From: Saccharomyces paradoxus
Taxonomy: Eukaryota > Ascomycota > Saccharomycetes > Saccharomycetales > Saccharomycetaceae
DNA: 64,000 nucleotides
Assembly (NCBI RefSeq): GCF_002079055.1
Contig: NC_047498.1
Location: 647,299 to 711,298 of the forward strand
Direction: 5' to 3'
The notes beneath the pieces were generated by a model that saw only the letters and a program-made list of their open reading frames with translations, was not told where the DNA came from and did not search any database. This document shows, in pieces, positions 52,701 to 60,729 of the stretch; position 1 is the first letter of the stretch; each line of letters begins with the position of its first letter. The position numbers and the translations under genes were made by a program.

Positions 52701-55485
52701 GTTTCAACTTAAATTCATACCGTGGCTCAAATTTATGTGCCTCTGAGTCTAAGATACTGTCAAATAGGGCTGTTAGCATATCCAACAAAGTGTATAGAGA
52801 CAAATGATGACATAACGACGATGGAATGGATCTGATAAATATTTCGCAAGCATGAAAAGCGGCATCCTGCAAGGTCGGTTCCCTATGACAAAGACAGAGT
52901 AGCAAGTTGTTAAGTTGTTGAGCAATCATTTTGGAGTTGAATATGGCATCGTTACCCTTTTGAATCAACCTAGCATATTTTCTAATCATGGAAACCGATA
53001 AGACTGCTATACATTTTTCAATTGAACCGGAGAGAATGGAGGGATCTGAGAAATACAATAGAGTCTTCGAGCAATCACCTGCCTCGCATCTTATTGTTTC
53101 TAAAAGAGCAGCGGCAGCTAAGAACATGATTTTAGACGATGAAGTTGTCCTGTACTGAACGATATTCGTATTGAAATATTCAGTTATCTGTTGTTTTTGT
53201 TGTTTGATATTTTCATTAGAGGAACCCCTACGCAAAATTGTATTCATCTCCAATGAAAGCTCCTTGTTATTAGCAGGGAATTCAGAAGCTAGAGGTGGTG
53301 AGTTATAGGCAATAGTTAATAAGGAAGAAAAGTTTTGTTTGACAATGGGTCCGCCTAGATGGTACCCATGAATGACAAAATTAAACCAAGCGTTCCTAAA
53401 CTTGTTTGTAGTGACTTCGTCCTTATTGATGTCCAAGGGAGTGTCGCCTGGAACAGGTAGTAGAGCGGCAAGGGGCTCTAGGTAGGTAGCAATTTGATCA
53501 GCAACACGAGAAATCTCCGTTTGAGGTCTATGATGTTCCAATCGTTCTACTTCCCCACTGGCAATAATCGAGTCTAATAGATCATGGAGGTACATGAAAT
53601 ATAAATCGCTTGAAAAATGCCCGGCCAACAATTCCTTTGATATTACACACTTCGCTTTAATGATATCCTTCAATAAGGTACTGTCATTAATTTTGGTTGC
53701 GAAAACAGTTCTTGACTTGAAGAATTTTAGCAAAAGTGAAAATTCTGTCGATGAAGTATTTGGGGCCAGCCTTGCCAAAGAATCCAAAATAACACTATCG
53801 AATTCCTTTGACATAGAATTAACTTTTTGCGTAAGAATAGAGATAGTCAAAGCTGTTATGCTTTGAGTGTTATAATATGAGGCGATTGTAGTTGTTGCAG
53901 CTACACAATTAGAAATCAAAGAGGCATGGTATGTCATAGTAGTTCCACTATTAACATCATGGGAGCAAAGTTGACCCACGGTTGTGTTTCCAAACAGAGC
54001 ACCAGTACCATTCAGACTAGAGGATGAATTTCTTGGGGGAAAGTAGTCTCTCTCAATATTTTTTCCAGACGTTATTGTTAATTGGCGTTCACGAAGCACC
54101 GGGACGGGGGATCCGTCCTCAGAAACAGCTAATAAGTTGTTCATTGAATAAATTGTACTTACTATTGCGTCTTCATTTAGAGGGTATAACCCTGTCGTAA
54201 ATATTTTTGCAACGTCATTAACTGTTTCGGTAGTAATATGCGGAGACGCCACCAGCAATGGAAACATACGAATCAGGGTTAATGACAATTTTTCCGTAAA
54301 AAAATTTAGTAATGAGGCAGAAGCCACAATCGCTTTTGTCAAAGATGGTGTAACGACATCAGATAAGAAAAATTTATCAATAGATTCAGAAACAACGTTT
54401 GTAAAACTCTCAAAAAGCTCGCTTTCTGTATCTTCTATAAACGGAATCAAACATAGTGTTTGTAAGTAGTAGGCTCGAGTATCAAAAGAAAACCTTGCGC
54501 GGTTGTCTGTAGATAAGTCGAGAATATGAGACTCGGAACAAAACTGCAGGGAAAGCTTACACATGTCTGTAAAAAACTGTTTGTTGCTTCTTACGTTAAA
54601 AAAAAATTCATCAATACACTTCGTATCGTCGTTTACATCAGCTGGTTCTTGATCAAATTTGTAAAATTGATACTGTTGACTTAGTAGGAACTCACTCAAG
54701 TTAGCAATAACATTTGAAGTACGTAAAAGGTGAGATATTAGCGAAACTTGCAAGCGGGATATTAATTCCAATAGGTAAGCACCGGATAGTTCATTTCCAG
54801 CATCGTAATACTGGACAATTGAATCATTAGTAAAAGTTGCTGAGGAGTTTAAAATTTTGTCAACTTCGTTCAGAAATGATCCATGAAGCACAAGTTTCGC
54901 TAGCTTTTTCCAAGTGAATTTGGTGAGCTCTGAAGAGTTGGGAAACCGGATAAATGCATTAATAAAGCCCACTAATGATAGTAAGCCAGATTGCTTGATA
55001 GTGAATACCTTTAATACGCGCTCGAAATAAATTGAAATAATATCGCCTATAGTTTCATAAAGAACGGGATACTGTTCACAAGCTTGAATCATAAACTTGG
55101 TCAACTGGAAAGTTAGCAATTCAATCGGATTTCTCATCTGCTTTAATTTGAATTTTGAGGACAGAACGTCTGAAATTCTTTGTCTTGGAGTTTCTAGAAA
55201 GTAGGGCGTAATTATTTCCTTAAGCATTGTTTCAACCAGATCGAGTGTAGTAGGGATTGCGGTACAAAGTGAAGTTAGTACTTCCCATTCACTCAATGTA
55301 AGTGGTATAGTATATATCTTTGACGTGTTCGTGGAGTAAAAAATAGGCAGCGTATGAGTTATCAAATCTAATGTTGTGCCATTGTTGTTTTGATCATTTA
55401 ACGCACCCGTTGAAAGTTTAGCTAATCTTCCAATAGCCTTTGCTCTTAAAGAAGAAGAGGCTTTCAATCCTCTGGTAAATCTCAT
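49783..55485 (-). CDS. STT4: Stt4, phosphatidylinositol 4-kinase (type III alpha)
   Basis: 1900 aa from the ATG at 55485 (MRFTRGLKASSS). The frame is open a further 37 codons upstream but only to TTG, and 1900 is the S. cerevisiae length. The first 1300 residues are helical solenoid that binds Efr3/Ypp1, followed by a lipid-kinase-unique/PIK helical domain. The C-terminal PI3/4-kinase domain has GDDCRQDVLALQ, the catalytic loop D1754 in DRHNGN, and activation-loop D1772 in IDFGF. The end (KSYESIFTKGYDEFQRLTN) is typical of PI4KIII-alpha. It makes plasma-membrane PI4P and is essential for the Mss4/PKC1 cell-wall pathway. Confidence 0.97.
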   Translation of the reverse strand: MRFTRGLKASSSLRAKAIGRLAKLSTGALNDQNNNGTTLDLITHTLPIFYSTNTSKIYTIPLTLSEWEVLTSLCTAIPTTLDLVETMLKEIITPYFLETPRQRISDVLSSKFKLKQMRNPIELLTFQLTKFMIQACEQYPVLYETIGDIISIYFERVLKVFTIKQSGLLSLVGFINAFIRFPNSSELTKFTWKKLAKLVLHGSFLNEVDKILNSSATFTNDSIVQYYDAGNELSGAYLLELISRLQVSLISHLLRTSNVIANLSEFLLSQQYQFYKFDQEPADVNDDTKCIDEFFFNVRSNKQFFTDMCKLSLQFCSESHILDLSTDNRARFSFDTRAYYLQTLCLIPFIEDTESELFESFTNVVSESIDKFFLSDVVTPSLTKAIVASASLLNFFTEKLSLTLIRMFPLLVASPHITTETVNDVAKIFTTGLYPLNEDAIVSTIYSMNNLLAVSEDGSPVPVLRERQLTITSGKNIERDYFPPRNSSSSLNGTGALFGNTTVGQLCSHDVNSGTTMTYHASLISNCVAATTTIASYYNTQSITALTISILTQKVNSMSKEFDSVILDSLARLAPNTSSTEFSLLLKFFKSRTVFATKINDSTLLKDIIKAKCVISKELLAGHFSSDLYFMYLHDLLDSIIASGEVERLEHHRPQTEISRVADQIATYLEPLAALLPVPGDTPLDINKDEVTTNKFRNAWFNFVIHGYHLGGPIVKQNFSSLLTIAYNSPPLASEFPANNKELSLEMNTILRRGSSNENIKQQKQQITEYFNTNIVQYRTTSSSKIMFLAAAALLETIRCEAGDCSKTLLYFSDPSILSGSIEKCIAVLSVSMIRKYARLIQKGNDAIFNSKMIAQQLNNLLLCLCHREPTLQDAAFHACEIFIRSIPSSLCHHLSLYTLLDMLTALFDSILDSEAHKFEPRYEFKLKHSQTTILVPSSSSWRTATLSRLHKSAKEWVRIVLNRSNQDTKILLQSYISDLGEYSRLNSVEFGVSFAMDMAGLILPADKELSRLTYYGPEKPNTISGFISLHSWRSKYLFDTAITSSPEDIKRQIGISTQNIRKNLTLGNKIITKDVTDFLDMATALLILGNGAPASLIYDIVHIPFEVFTSASLKIATNVWLTIITEKPEVAHLLLVEVCYCWMRSIDDNIGLYSRDHDIKGEEYQKMEYSPYDKAGINRDAKNASQAMQPHLHVIKFFASHFEGTLFQSDSLLKIFTKCVLYGIKNLYKASLHPFARMIRHELLLFATLVLNASYKQGSKYMGRLSQEITNGALSWFKRPVAWPFGSNELKIKADLSVTRDLFLQLNKLSSLMSRHCGKDYKILNYFLASEIQQIQTWLTPTEKIEGADSNELTGDIVEATFAKDPILAINLLQRCYSKKGEDVLVGLVAKHALMCVGSPNALDLFIKGSHLSSKKDIHATLYWTPVSPLKSINLFLPEWQGNSFILQFSIYSLESQDVNLSFFYVPQIVQCLRYDKTGYVERLILDTAKISVLFSHQIIWNMLANCYKDDEGIQEDEIKPTLDRIRERMVSSFSQTHRDFYEREFEFFDEVTGISGKLKPYIKKSKAEKKHKIDEEMSKIEVKPDVYLPSNPDGVVIDIDRKSGKPLQSHAKAPFMATFKIKKEVQDPLTGKSREVEKWQAAIFKVGDDCRQDVLALQLISLFRTIWSSIGLDVYVFPYRVTATAPGCGVIDVLPNSVSRDMLGREAVNGLYEYFTSKFGNESTIEFQNARNNFVKSLAGYSVISYLLQFKDRHNGNIMYDDQGHCLHIDFGFIFDIVPGGIKFEAVPFKLTKEMVKVMGGSPQTPAYLDFEELCIKAYLAARPHVEAIIECVSPMLGSGLPCFKGHKTIKNLRARFQPQKTDHEAALYMKALIRKSYESIFTKGYDEFQRLTNGIPY

Positions 55486-55662
55486 CTGCCTTAAACGAGC
55501 GGCGTTTTTGATTGCTACAGTTATCTTTTTCTGATCTAATCTTTCTCCTGATCTACAATAGCTATTAATGTTGAATATGTTTTTCTCATAATTCAAACAT
55601 CTTCGCAGTATTTTTGAAAAAAAAATACTGTTAACGTTCTTTTAGCCCTGCGCGTGCCGTTT

Positions 55663-55694
55663 GATGATTCCAGCAAAAGATGATTCCAGCAAAA
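55663..55694. repeat. Perfect 16-bp tandem duplication
   Basis: The unit GATGATTCCAGCAAAA occurs twice head to tail (55663-55678, 55679-55694) in the STT4/UBC12 divergent promoter, 87 bp before the UBC12 ATG. Its perfection suggests a recent duplication. Confidence 0.9.
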
Positions 55695-55780
55695 AGGTAA
55701 GAATGAACGAGACAGATCATTCATGGCTGCCTTAAAGTCATCAGAGAATCAGCAAGACAATATACAACAAGACAATAACA

Positions 55781-56510
55781 ATGGTACGTAGGTGGAGATC
55801 GTCCTTTTCCGCTTTTCATTGGCGGTTTTCAGCGATTGATTATACTAACATGTTTTTTTTTGGGGGGTGAGAATGTATGTGTGTACTGAATATGTATATT
55901 CTTGACGTTGTTCAAATAGTTGAAATTACGCCAATTACAAAAGAAAATGCAAAAAGAAAATGAAAACAGCACTCCCGTTCAACCTCATTTCTCGGCAGCT
56001 AGAATTCGTTTGAAGAGGGACCTTGATTCGTTGGACCTCCCACCTACAGTGACGTTGAATGTAATAACATCACCAGATAGCACGGATAGGACCCAATCAC
56101 CAAAATTAGAGATAATTGTAAGTCCCGATGAAGGATATTATAACCACGGATCTATTAATTTCAATTTGGATTTTAACGAAGTTTATCCGATTGAACCACC
56201 GAAAGTTGCATGTTTGAAGAAGATTTTTCATCCGAATATCGATTTAAAGGGGAACGTTTGCCTGAACATACTTCGAGAAGACTGGTCGCCAGCACTGGAT
56301 TTGCAAAGTATTATTACCGGGCTTCTTTTCTTGTTCTTGGAGCCTAATCCTAATGACCCCTTAAACAATGACGCAGCAAAGTTACTGTGTGAGGGTGAGA
56401 AAGAATTTGCTGAAGCTGTAAGACTGGCTATGTCTGGAGGTTCAGTTGACCATGTCAAATATGATGACATAGTTTCTCATGAAGTCAAGCCCAGCGTAAT
56501 TTTTGGGTGA
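55781..56510 (+). CDS. UBC12: Ubc12, NEDD8/Rub1-conjugating enzyme (spliced)
   Basis: Join 55781-55783 and 55920-56510; 197 aa. Exon 1 is the ATG alone; the intron (55784-55919, 136 nt) begins GTACGT, has branch point TACTAAC at 55843-55849 and ends ATAG. The spliced start [17 protein letters not shown] matches the known Ubc12 N-terminus that docks on Ula1-Uba3 and Dcn1. The UBC core has HPN ([17 protein letters not shown]) with catalytic C115. From memory the S. cerevisiae protein is 188 aa, ending IVSP; here the frame continues [13 protein letters not shown], about nine residues longer. Confidence 0.94.
55784..55919 (+). other. UBC12: UBC12 intron (136 nt)
   Basis: GTACGT donor, TACTAAC at 55843-55849, and acceptor TAG at 55917-55919, with a T/G-rich tract between. 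It lies directly after the start codon, like the RPS30A intron. Confidence 0.93.
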
Positions 56511-57245
56511 TTTGAAAGTATATAAAAGATAAAATTATAGATAATTTTGACATACTGAGTGAATTGTCGCCTTGGCAATATCTCGTTGCCGCCATTTTTT
56601 GTTAGTCCATTCTTTGTGATCAAAACTGTTTTTCATTCTCGTCAAAATTTCTCGATATCTTGCAAACACTGATGGTAGGTACATGTATGTACTTATTATA
56701 ATCATTTCAAAAAGACTGGCCAGTAAATGCAAACAAAACATGAAGATATCATCTCGAAAAATTTTCTTCAAAAAAAAAATGCATACTTCTCATGAGAGGG
56801 AAAGCAACCAAGTTTCATGCTTGTTTGGCATAACAGGTGCGAAGCTGAGGTGCTCTACGCAATAGATGTAAGAGAGGGCGGGCAGGTTCAAGAACACCAT
56901 CTCAGGTTGCAATGCTTCGCACAGAAAATTAACACATTCCAACCGTGCAACAAAGTAAGACTATATTAATTAATAGTGGTTAACAAAAAAGTGTTTTAGT
57001 AGAGAATTTCTGTCTAATATACTTGGAAACAGCTTGAAATTTTTTATTCTCAAATGTCACATTTCCCCGACTTGCCGTCATTTGATCACAATTGTGAGAA
57101 AAAAATGCCCAAGTGGATTCGATTTACTTTTGTGTTTAAAAAAAAAAGATCGATAACTTTAACAAAACAGATGCTTGAAGGTGAGCAAAGGGATATATAT
57201 AGAAACGGAATAGAATAATAAATTTACTTTTACATAAGAAGAGAG
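56511..57245. promoter_or_regulatory. CDA1: UBC12 3' region and CDA1 promoter with MSE-like site
   Basis: 735 bp. Closest to CDA1, the minus strand at 57128-57136 reads AACACAAAA, an 8/9 match to the Ndt80 middle sporulation element (GNCRCAAAA), about 110 bp before the ATG. TCACAATTGTGA (57086-57097) is a perfect palindrome. A TATATATAG element lies near 57195. A 68-codon minus-strand ATG frame (56535-56741) with a hydrophobic start is not recognised. Confidence 0.6.
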
Positions 57246-58151
57246 ATGAAAATTTTCAGTACAATACAATCTGCGTTGTTAGCAGGATATTTTCTGAAAC
57301 AGGGGAACTGCCTTGCGTCAAATGGGAGCACTGCATTGATGGGAGAAGAGGATATGCAAACACCATTCCCAGAGTGGCTAACAGAATTTACTAACCTTAC
57401 TCAATGGCCTGGACTTGACCCACCTTATATTCCGCTAGATTACATAAATCTTACTGAAGTACCAGAATTAGATAGATACTATCCTGGTCAGTGTCCTAAA
57501 ATTTCCAGAGAGCAATGCTCATTTGACTGCTATAACTGTGTCGATGTTGATGATGTTACTTCGTGTTTCAAACTTTCTCAAACATTTGACGACGGTCCGG
57601 CCCCGGCGACGGAGGCATTACTCAAGAAATTGAGGCAAAGAACTACTTTCTTTGTTTTAGGAATAAACACTGTTAACTATCCAGATATATATGAGCATAT
57701 TTTAGAGAGGGGGCATTTAATTGGTACACATACGTGGTCGCATGAATTTTTGCCAAGCTTATCAAACGAAGAAATTGTAGCCCAGCTTGAATGGTCAATT
57801 TGGGCCATGAATGCCACAGGAAAACACTTTCCCAAATATTTTAGGCCCCCATATGGTGCCATTGACAATAGGGTTAGAGCTATTGTTAAACAGTTTGGCT
57901 TGACAGTTGTCTTGTGGGACCTAGATACATTCGATTGGAAATTAATCACCAATGATCAGTTCAGAACAGAGGAAGAAATATTCAAAGACATCCATACGTG
58001 GAAGGAACAACAAAAAGGTTTGATTTTAGAGCATGATGGTGCACGAAGAACTGTTGACGTTGCTATTAAAATCAATGAACTAATTGGGAGTGACCAATTG
58101 ACCATTGCGGAATGTATTGGTGATACAGACTACATCGAACGCTATGACTAG
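57246..58151 (+). CDS. CDA1: Cda1, sporulation-specific chitin deacetylase
   Basis: 301 aa. Signal peptide (MKIFSTIQSALLAGYFLKQGNCLA), a shared N-terminal PFPEWLTEFTNLTQWPGLDPPYIPLD block, then a NodB polysaccharide-deacetylase domain: TFDDGP with D115/D116, metal histidines H162 and H166 in HTWSHE, RPPYG, and LWDLDTFDW. It converts spore-wall chitin to chitosan for the third wall layer. Tandem paralogue CDA2 lies 1.5 kb downstream, same strand. Expressed in mid-sporulation. Confidence 0.97.
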   Translation: MKIFSTIQSALLAGYFLKQGNCLASNGSTALMGEEDMQTPFPEWLTEFTNLTQWPGLDPPYIPLDYINLTEVPELDRYYPGQCPKISREQCSFDCYNCVDVDDVTSCFKLSQTFDDGPAPATEALLKKLRQRTTFFVLGINTVNYPDIYEHILERGHLIGTHTWSHEFLPSLSNEEIVAQLEWSIWAMNATGKHFPKYFRPPYGAIDNRVRAIVKQFGLTVVLWDLDTFDWKLITNDQFRTEEEIFKDIHTWKEQQKGLILEHDGARRTVDVAIKINELIGSDQLTIAECIGDTDYIERYD

Positions 58152-58549
58152 AAGTAAGAACTAAAAACATTGGAAGTAGCTTTCCGGGGAACTAAGTCTT
58201 TTTTTATAGATATTTGATCTCTTATATAGTTCTCCAGCTTACCAAAGTTAAAAGTATATTTTGTTATTTCAAAGTAAAAAAGTATGTATTAGAGGACATA
58301 TATAAAAATCATATATATCGATGCTTGGATGTATAAAAAAAAAGCGTCAAATTATGAACAATCGGTACTTAAAATGCTGATGTCACGTAAGGTCGGGATA
58401 GATTTTAAAGGGTAAAAATATCGGAATTATTTACCGTCAAAACGTTGCATATACATTTGACCATTATTAGGAGTATACTCAATCGAAGCGGCAGAGATCA
58501 CAAAATCAATTTAAAGTATAAGTATCCATTGTAGATTATTTCGATCGGA
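58152..58549. other. CDA1 / YLR307C-A convergent 3' region
   Basis: 398 bp, strongly AT-rich, with TATATA tracts near 58300-58320. No gene or motif recognised. Confidence 0.5.
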
Positions 58550-58813
58550 TCAGACCTTTACGTGTTCCGATACAGTCTCTACCTCTTCGTTATCAGTACA
58601 AATAACAATTGGCTTGTCATGAACTGTTTTTGAAACTGGAGAATATCCTTTCAGACTTGTAATATTGACGACGGTTGTTATTCTGCGACTTTGAGTAGTA
58701 CTAGCATCCCTTATAACTGGAATAGTTGTTGATGTAGGTGAGCTTTTTGGAACAAAACACTTTGCAGTTGTTTGTAAATTTTTTGTGATCATCGATATAT
58801 TTCTTAGTGACAT
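58550..58813 (-). CDS. YLR307C-A, small protein of unknown function
   Basis: 87 aa from the ATG at 58813 (MSLRNISMITKN). The frame is open upstream only to a TTG at 58924. The length equals that of S. cerevisiae YLR307C-A as I recall. It is Ser/Thr/Lys-rich at the N-terminus and acidic at the C-terminus (CTDNEEVETVSEHVKV), with no membrane segment. It lies on the opposite strand between CDA1 and CDA2. Function unknown; the persistence of an 87-codon frame supports a real gene. Confidence 0.65.
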   Translation of the reverse strand: MSLRNISMITKNLQTTAKCFVPKSSPTSTTIPVIRDASTTQSRRITTVVNITSLKGYSPVSKTVHDKPIVICTDNEEVETVSEHVKV

Positions 58814-59633
58814 ATTTGATGCTGTTGTTTTATAGTGTAACTTCGTTGATTTTATTGTAGACTTCTGAGAAGTTTTCTTGACTGATTTTTTATATAGTAA
58901 CAAAAATGTGCAGAAGAAAAGCAAGTGTATTTTATCTTAGATCTCGCAAACTGTATAGCCTTATATAGTTTTTTTCAAAGATCCTTATTACTGTACCGAA
59001 AATAAGAGCCCACGTTAAACGTGAACATTAGTCATATTCAGGGATGGCTCATCGCGAGCAGCAAACCAATTAATAATCTTTTCTGCTTTTTTTTTTGTGC
59101 ACCGTTGGATGTAGTATTCACACCAGGTGCGCATAATAGATTGCAATCACTGACTATAACTTACATGCGTTTTATTGCTTCGCAGTTACAGTAACGGCCT
59201 AAAGGAATTCGATAAAAAGAAAGTATAGGCAAGATAAGGCTGAATTTGGCTTTCGGCTGTTATTTTCGTTTCCGCAAACCTTCTTTATTTTTCTATCGCT
59301 CTTCTTTGTCATTGTATTTTCCATTGATCCGTCGAATCCCAAGGTCGGACTAATGGAACTCCTATTAATTTGGTAAGTGTCACATGATGCGGATTTTAGC
59401 AGTGGATCCGCCAAAGGAGCGGGTAACATCTGTCAACTATGCGACAGGGAACGTGCCACAAGATATTTGATTTTGTGACGCAATTCAAGAATGACAATTC
59501 TTTTTTGCAATATTATCAAAGTTCAATTAGAACATTTCTTCCCTTCAACATACTCTATCATTTGGTAAAAAGCTACAGTGCGTAGACAAACTTCAAGAGA
59601 ATTGTTATTATTTCAACAGAACAGCAACTGAAA
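58814..59633. promoter_or_regulatory. CDA2: YLR307C-A/CDA2 divergent region with perfect MSE
   Basis: 820 bp. On the minus strand 59471-59479 reads GTCACAAAA, a perfect Ndt80 middle sporulation element (GNCRCAAAA), 155 bp before the CDA2 ATG. An ATG-initiated 76-codon minus-strand frame (59199-59429) is noted but not recognised. T-tract near 59085. Confidence 0.65.
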
Positions 59634-60572
59634 ATGAGAATACAACTAAGCAGAATTGATTTGCAATGTGTCATTGCGCTTTCTTGCCTGGGCCAATTTG
59701 TTCAGGCGGAAGCTAATCGGAGAGAGTTGAAGCAGATTGACTTTCAGTTTCCAGTATTGGAAAGAGCTGCTACAAAAACGCCTTTTCCGGAATGGCTTAG
59801 TGCATTCACCGGGTTAAAAGAATGGCCTGGGTTGGATCCTCCTTATATACCTTTAGATTTCATCGATTTCAGTCAAATTCCAGATTATAAAGAATACGAT
59901 CAAAATCATTGCGGCGCCGTTCCAAGAGAATCATGTTCTTTCGACTGTCATCATTGTACCGAGCACGATGATGTGTACACATGTTCCAAACTTTCTCAGA
60001 CATTTGACGATGGTCCTTCTGCTTCTACTACTAAATTATTGGACCAGTTGAAGCATAACTCTACCTTTTTCAATTTAGGTATCAATATAGTCCAACATCC
60101 AGATATATATCATAGAATTCAAAAGGAGGGACATTTAATTGGCTCACATACATGGTCTCACGTATATTTGCCAAATGTAACAAATGAAAAAATAATAGCT
60201 CAGATTGAATGGTCCATCTGGGCAATGAATGCCACCGGCAATCATACACCCAAATGGTTCAGACCTCCTTATGGCGGAATTGATAATAGAGTAAGAGCGA
60301 TCACAAGGCAGTTCGGCTTACAAGCTGTCTTATGGGATCATGACACTTTTGATTGGAGCCTCCTTCTCAATGATTCTGCCATAACTGAACAAGAAATTCT
60401 TCAAAATGTAATAAACTGGAACAAATCAGGTACCGGATTAATATTAGAACACGATTCAACAGAAAAAACTGTCGATCTTGCCATCAAGATCAATAAGTTG
60501 ATAGGTGATGATCAATCAACCGTTTCTCATTGTGTCGGTGGAATTGATTATATCAAAGAATTCTTGTCCTGA
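59634..60572 (+). CDS. CDA2: Cda2, sporulation-specific chitin deacetylase
   Basis: 312 aa, the same length as in S. cerevisiae. A hydrophobic secretory start ends near VQAEA. It shares with Cda1 the PFPEWLSAFTGLKEWPGLDPPYIPLD block and the NodB domain: TFDDGP with D125/D126, H172 and H176 in HTWSHV, RPPYGG, and LWDHDTFDW. Several N-x-T/S sequons. It acts with Cda1 on spore-wall chitin. The pair is an old tandem duplication, as the proteins are clearly diverged outside the catalytic blocks. Confidence 0.97.
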   Translation: MRIQLSRIDLQCVIALSCLGQFVQAEANRRELKQIDFQFPVLERAATKTPFPEWLSAFTGLKEWPGLDPPYIPLDFIDFSQIPDYKEYDQNHCGAVPRESCSFDCHHCTEHDDVYTCSKLSQTFDDGPSASTTKLLDQLKHNSTFFNLGINIVQHPDIYHRIQKEGHLIGSHTWSHVYLPNVTNEKIIAQIEWSIWAMNATGNHTPKWFRPPYGGIDNRVRAITRQFGLQAVLWDHDTFDWSLLLNDSAITEQEILQNVINWNKSGTGLILEHDSTEKTVDLAIKINKLIGDDQSTVSHCVGGIDYIKEFLS

Positions 60573-60729
60573 TTTTCAGAAAATCGAACAAAAATAGAAG
60601 AGGATTAATCATAATTTGAAAAAAAATTGCTCTAGTTTTTATATATAGACATGCAACAACTTCTTGTTATATTTCAGGAGGAAAAAAGTTGTTTCGATAT
60701 ATACATATCTTCTGCTTTTAATTACATTT

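Noticed and set aside
55486-55596. 37-codon N-terminal extension of STT4
   Set aside because: It needs a TTG start; the ATG at 55485 gives the family length of 1900 residues.
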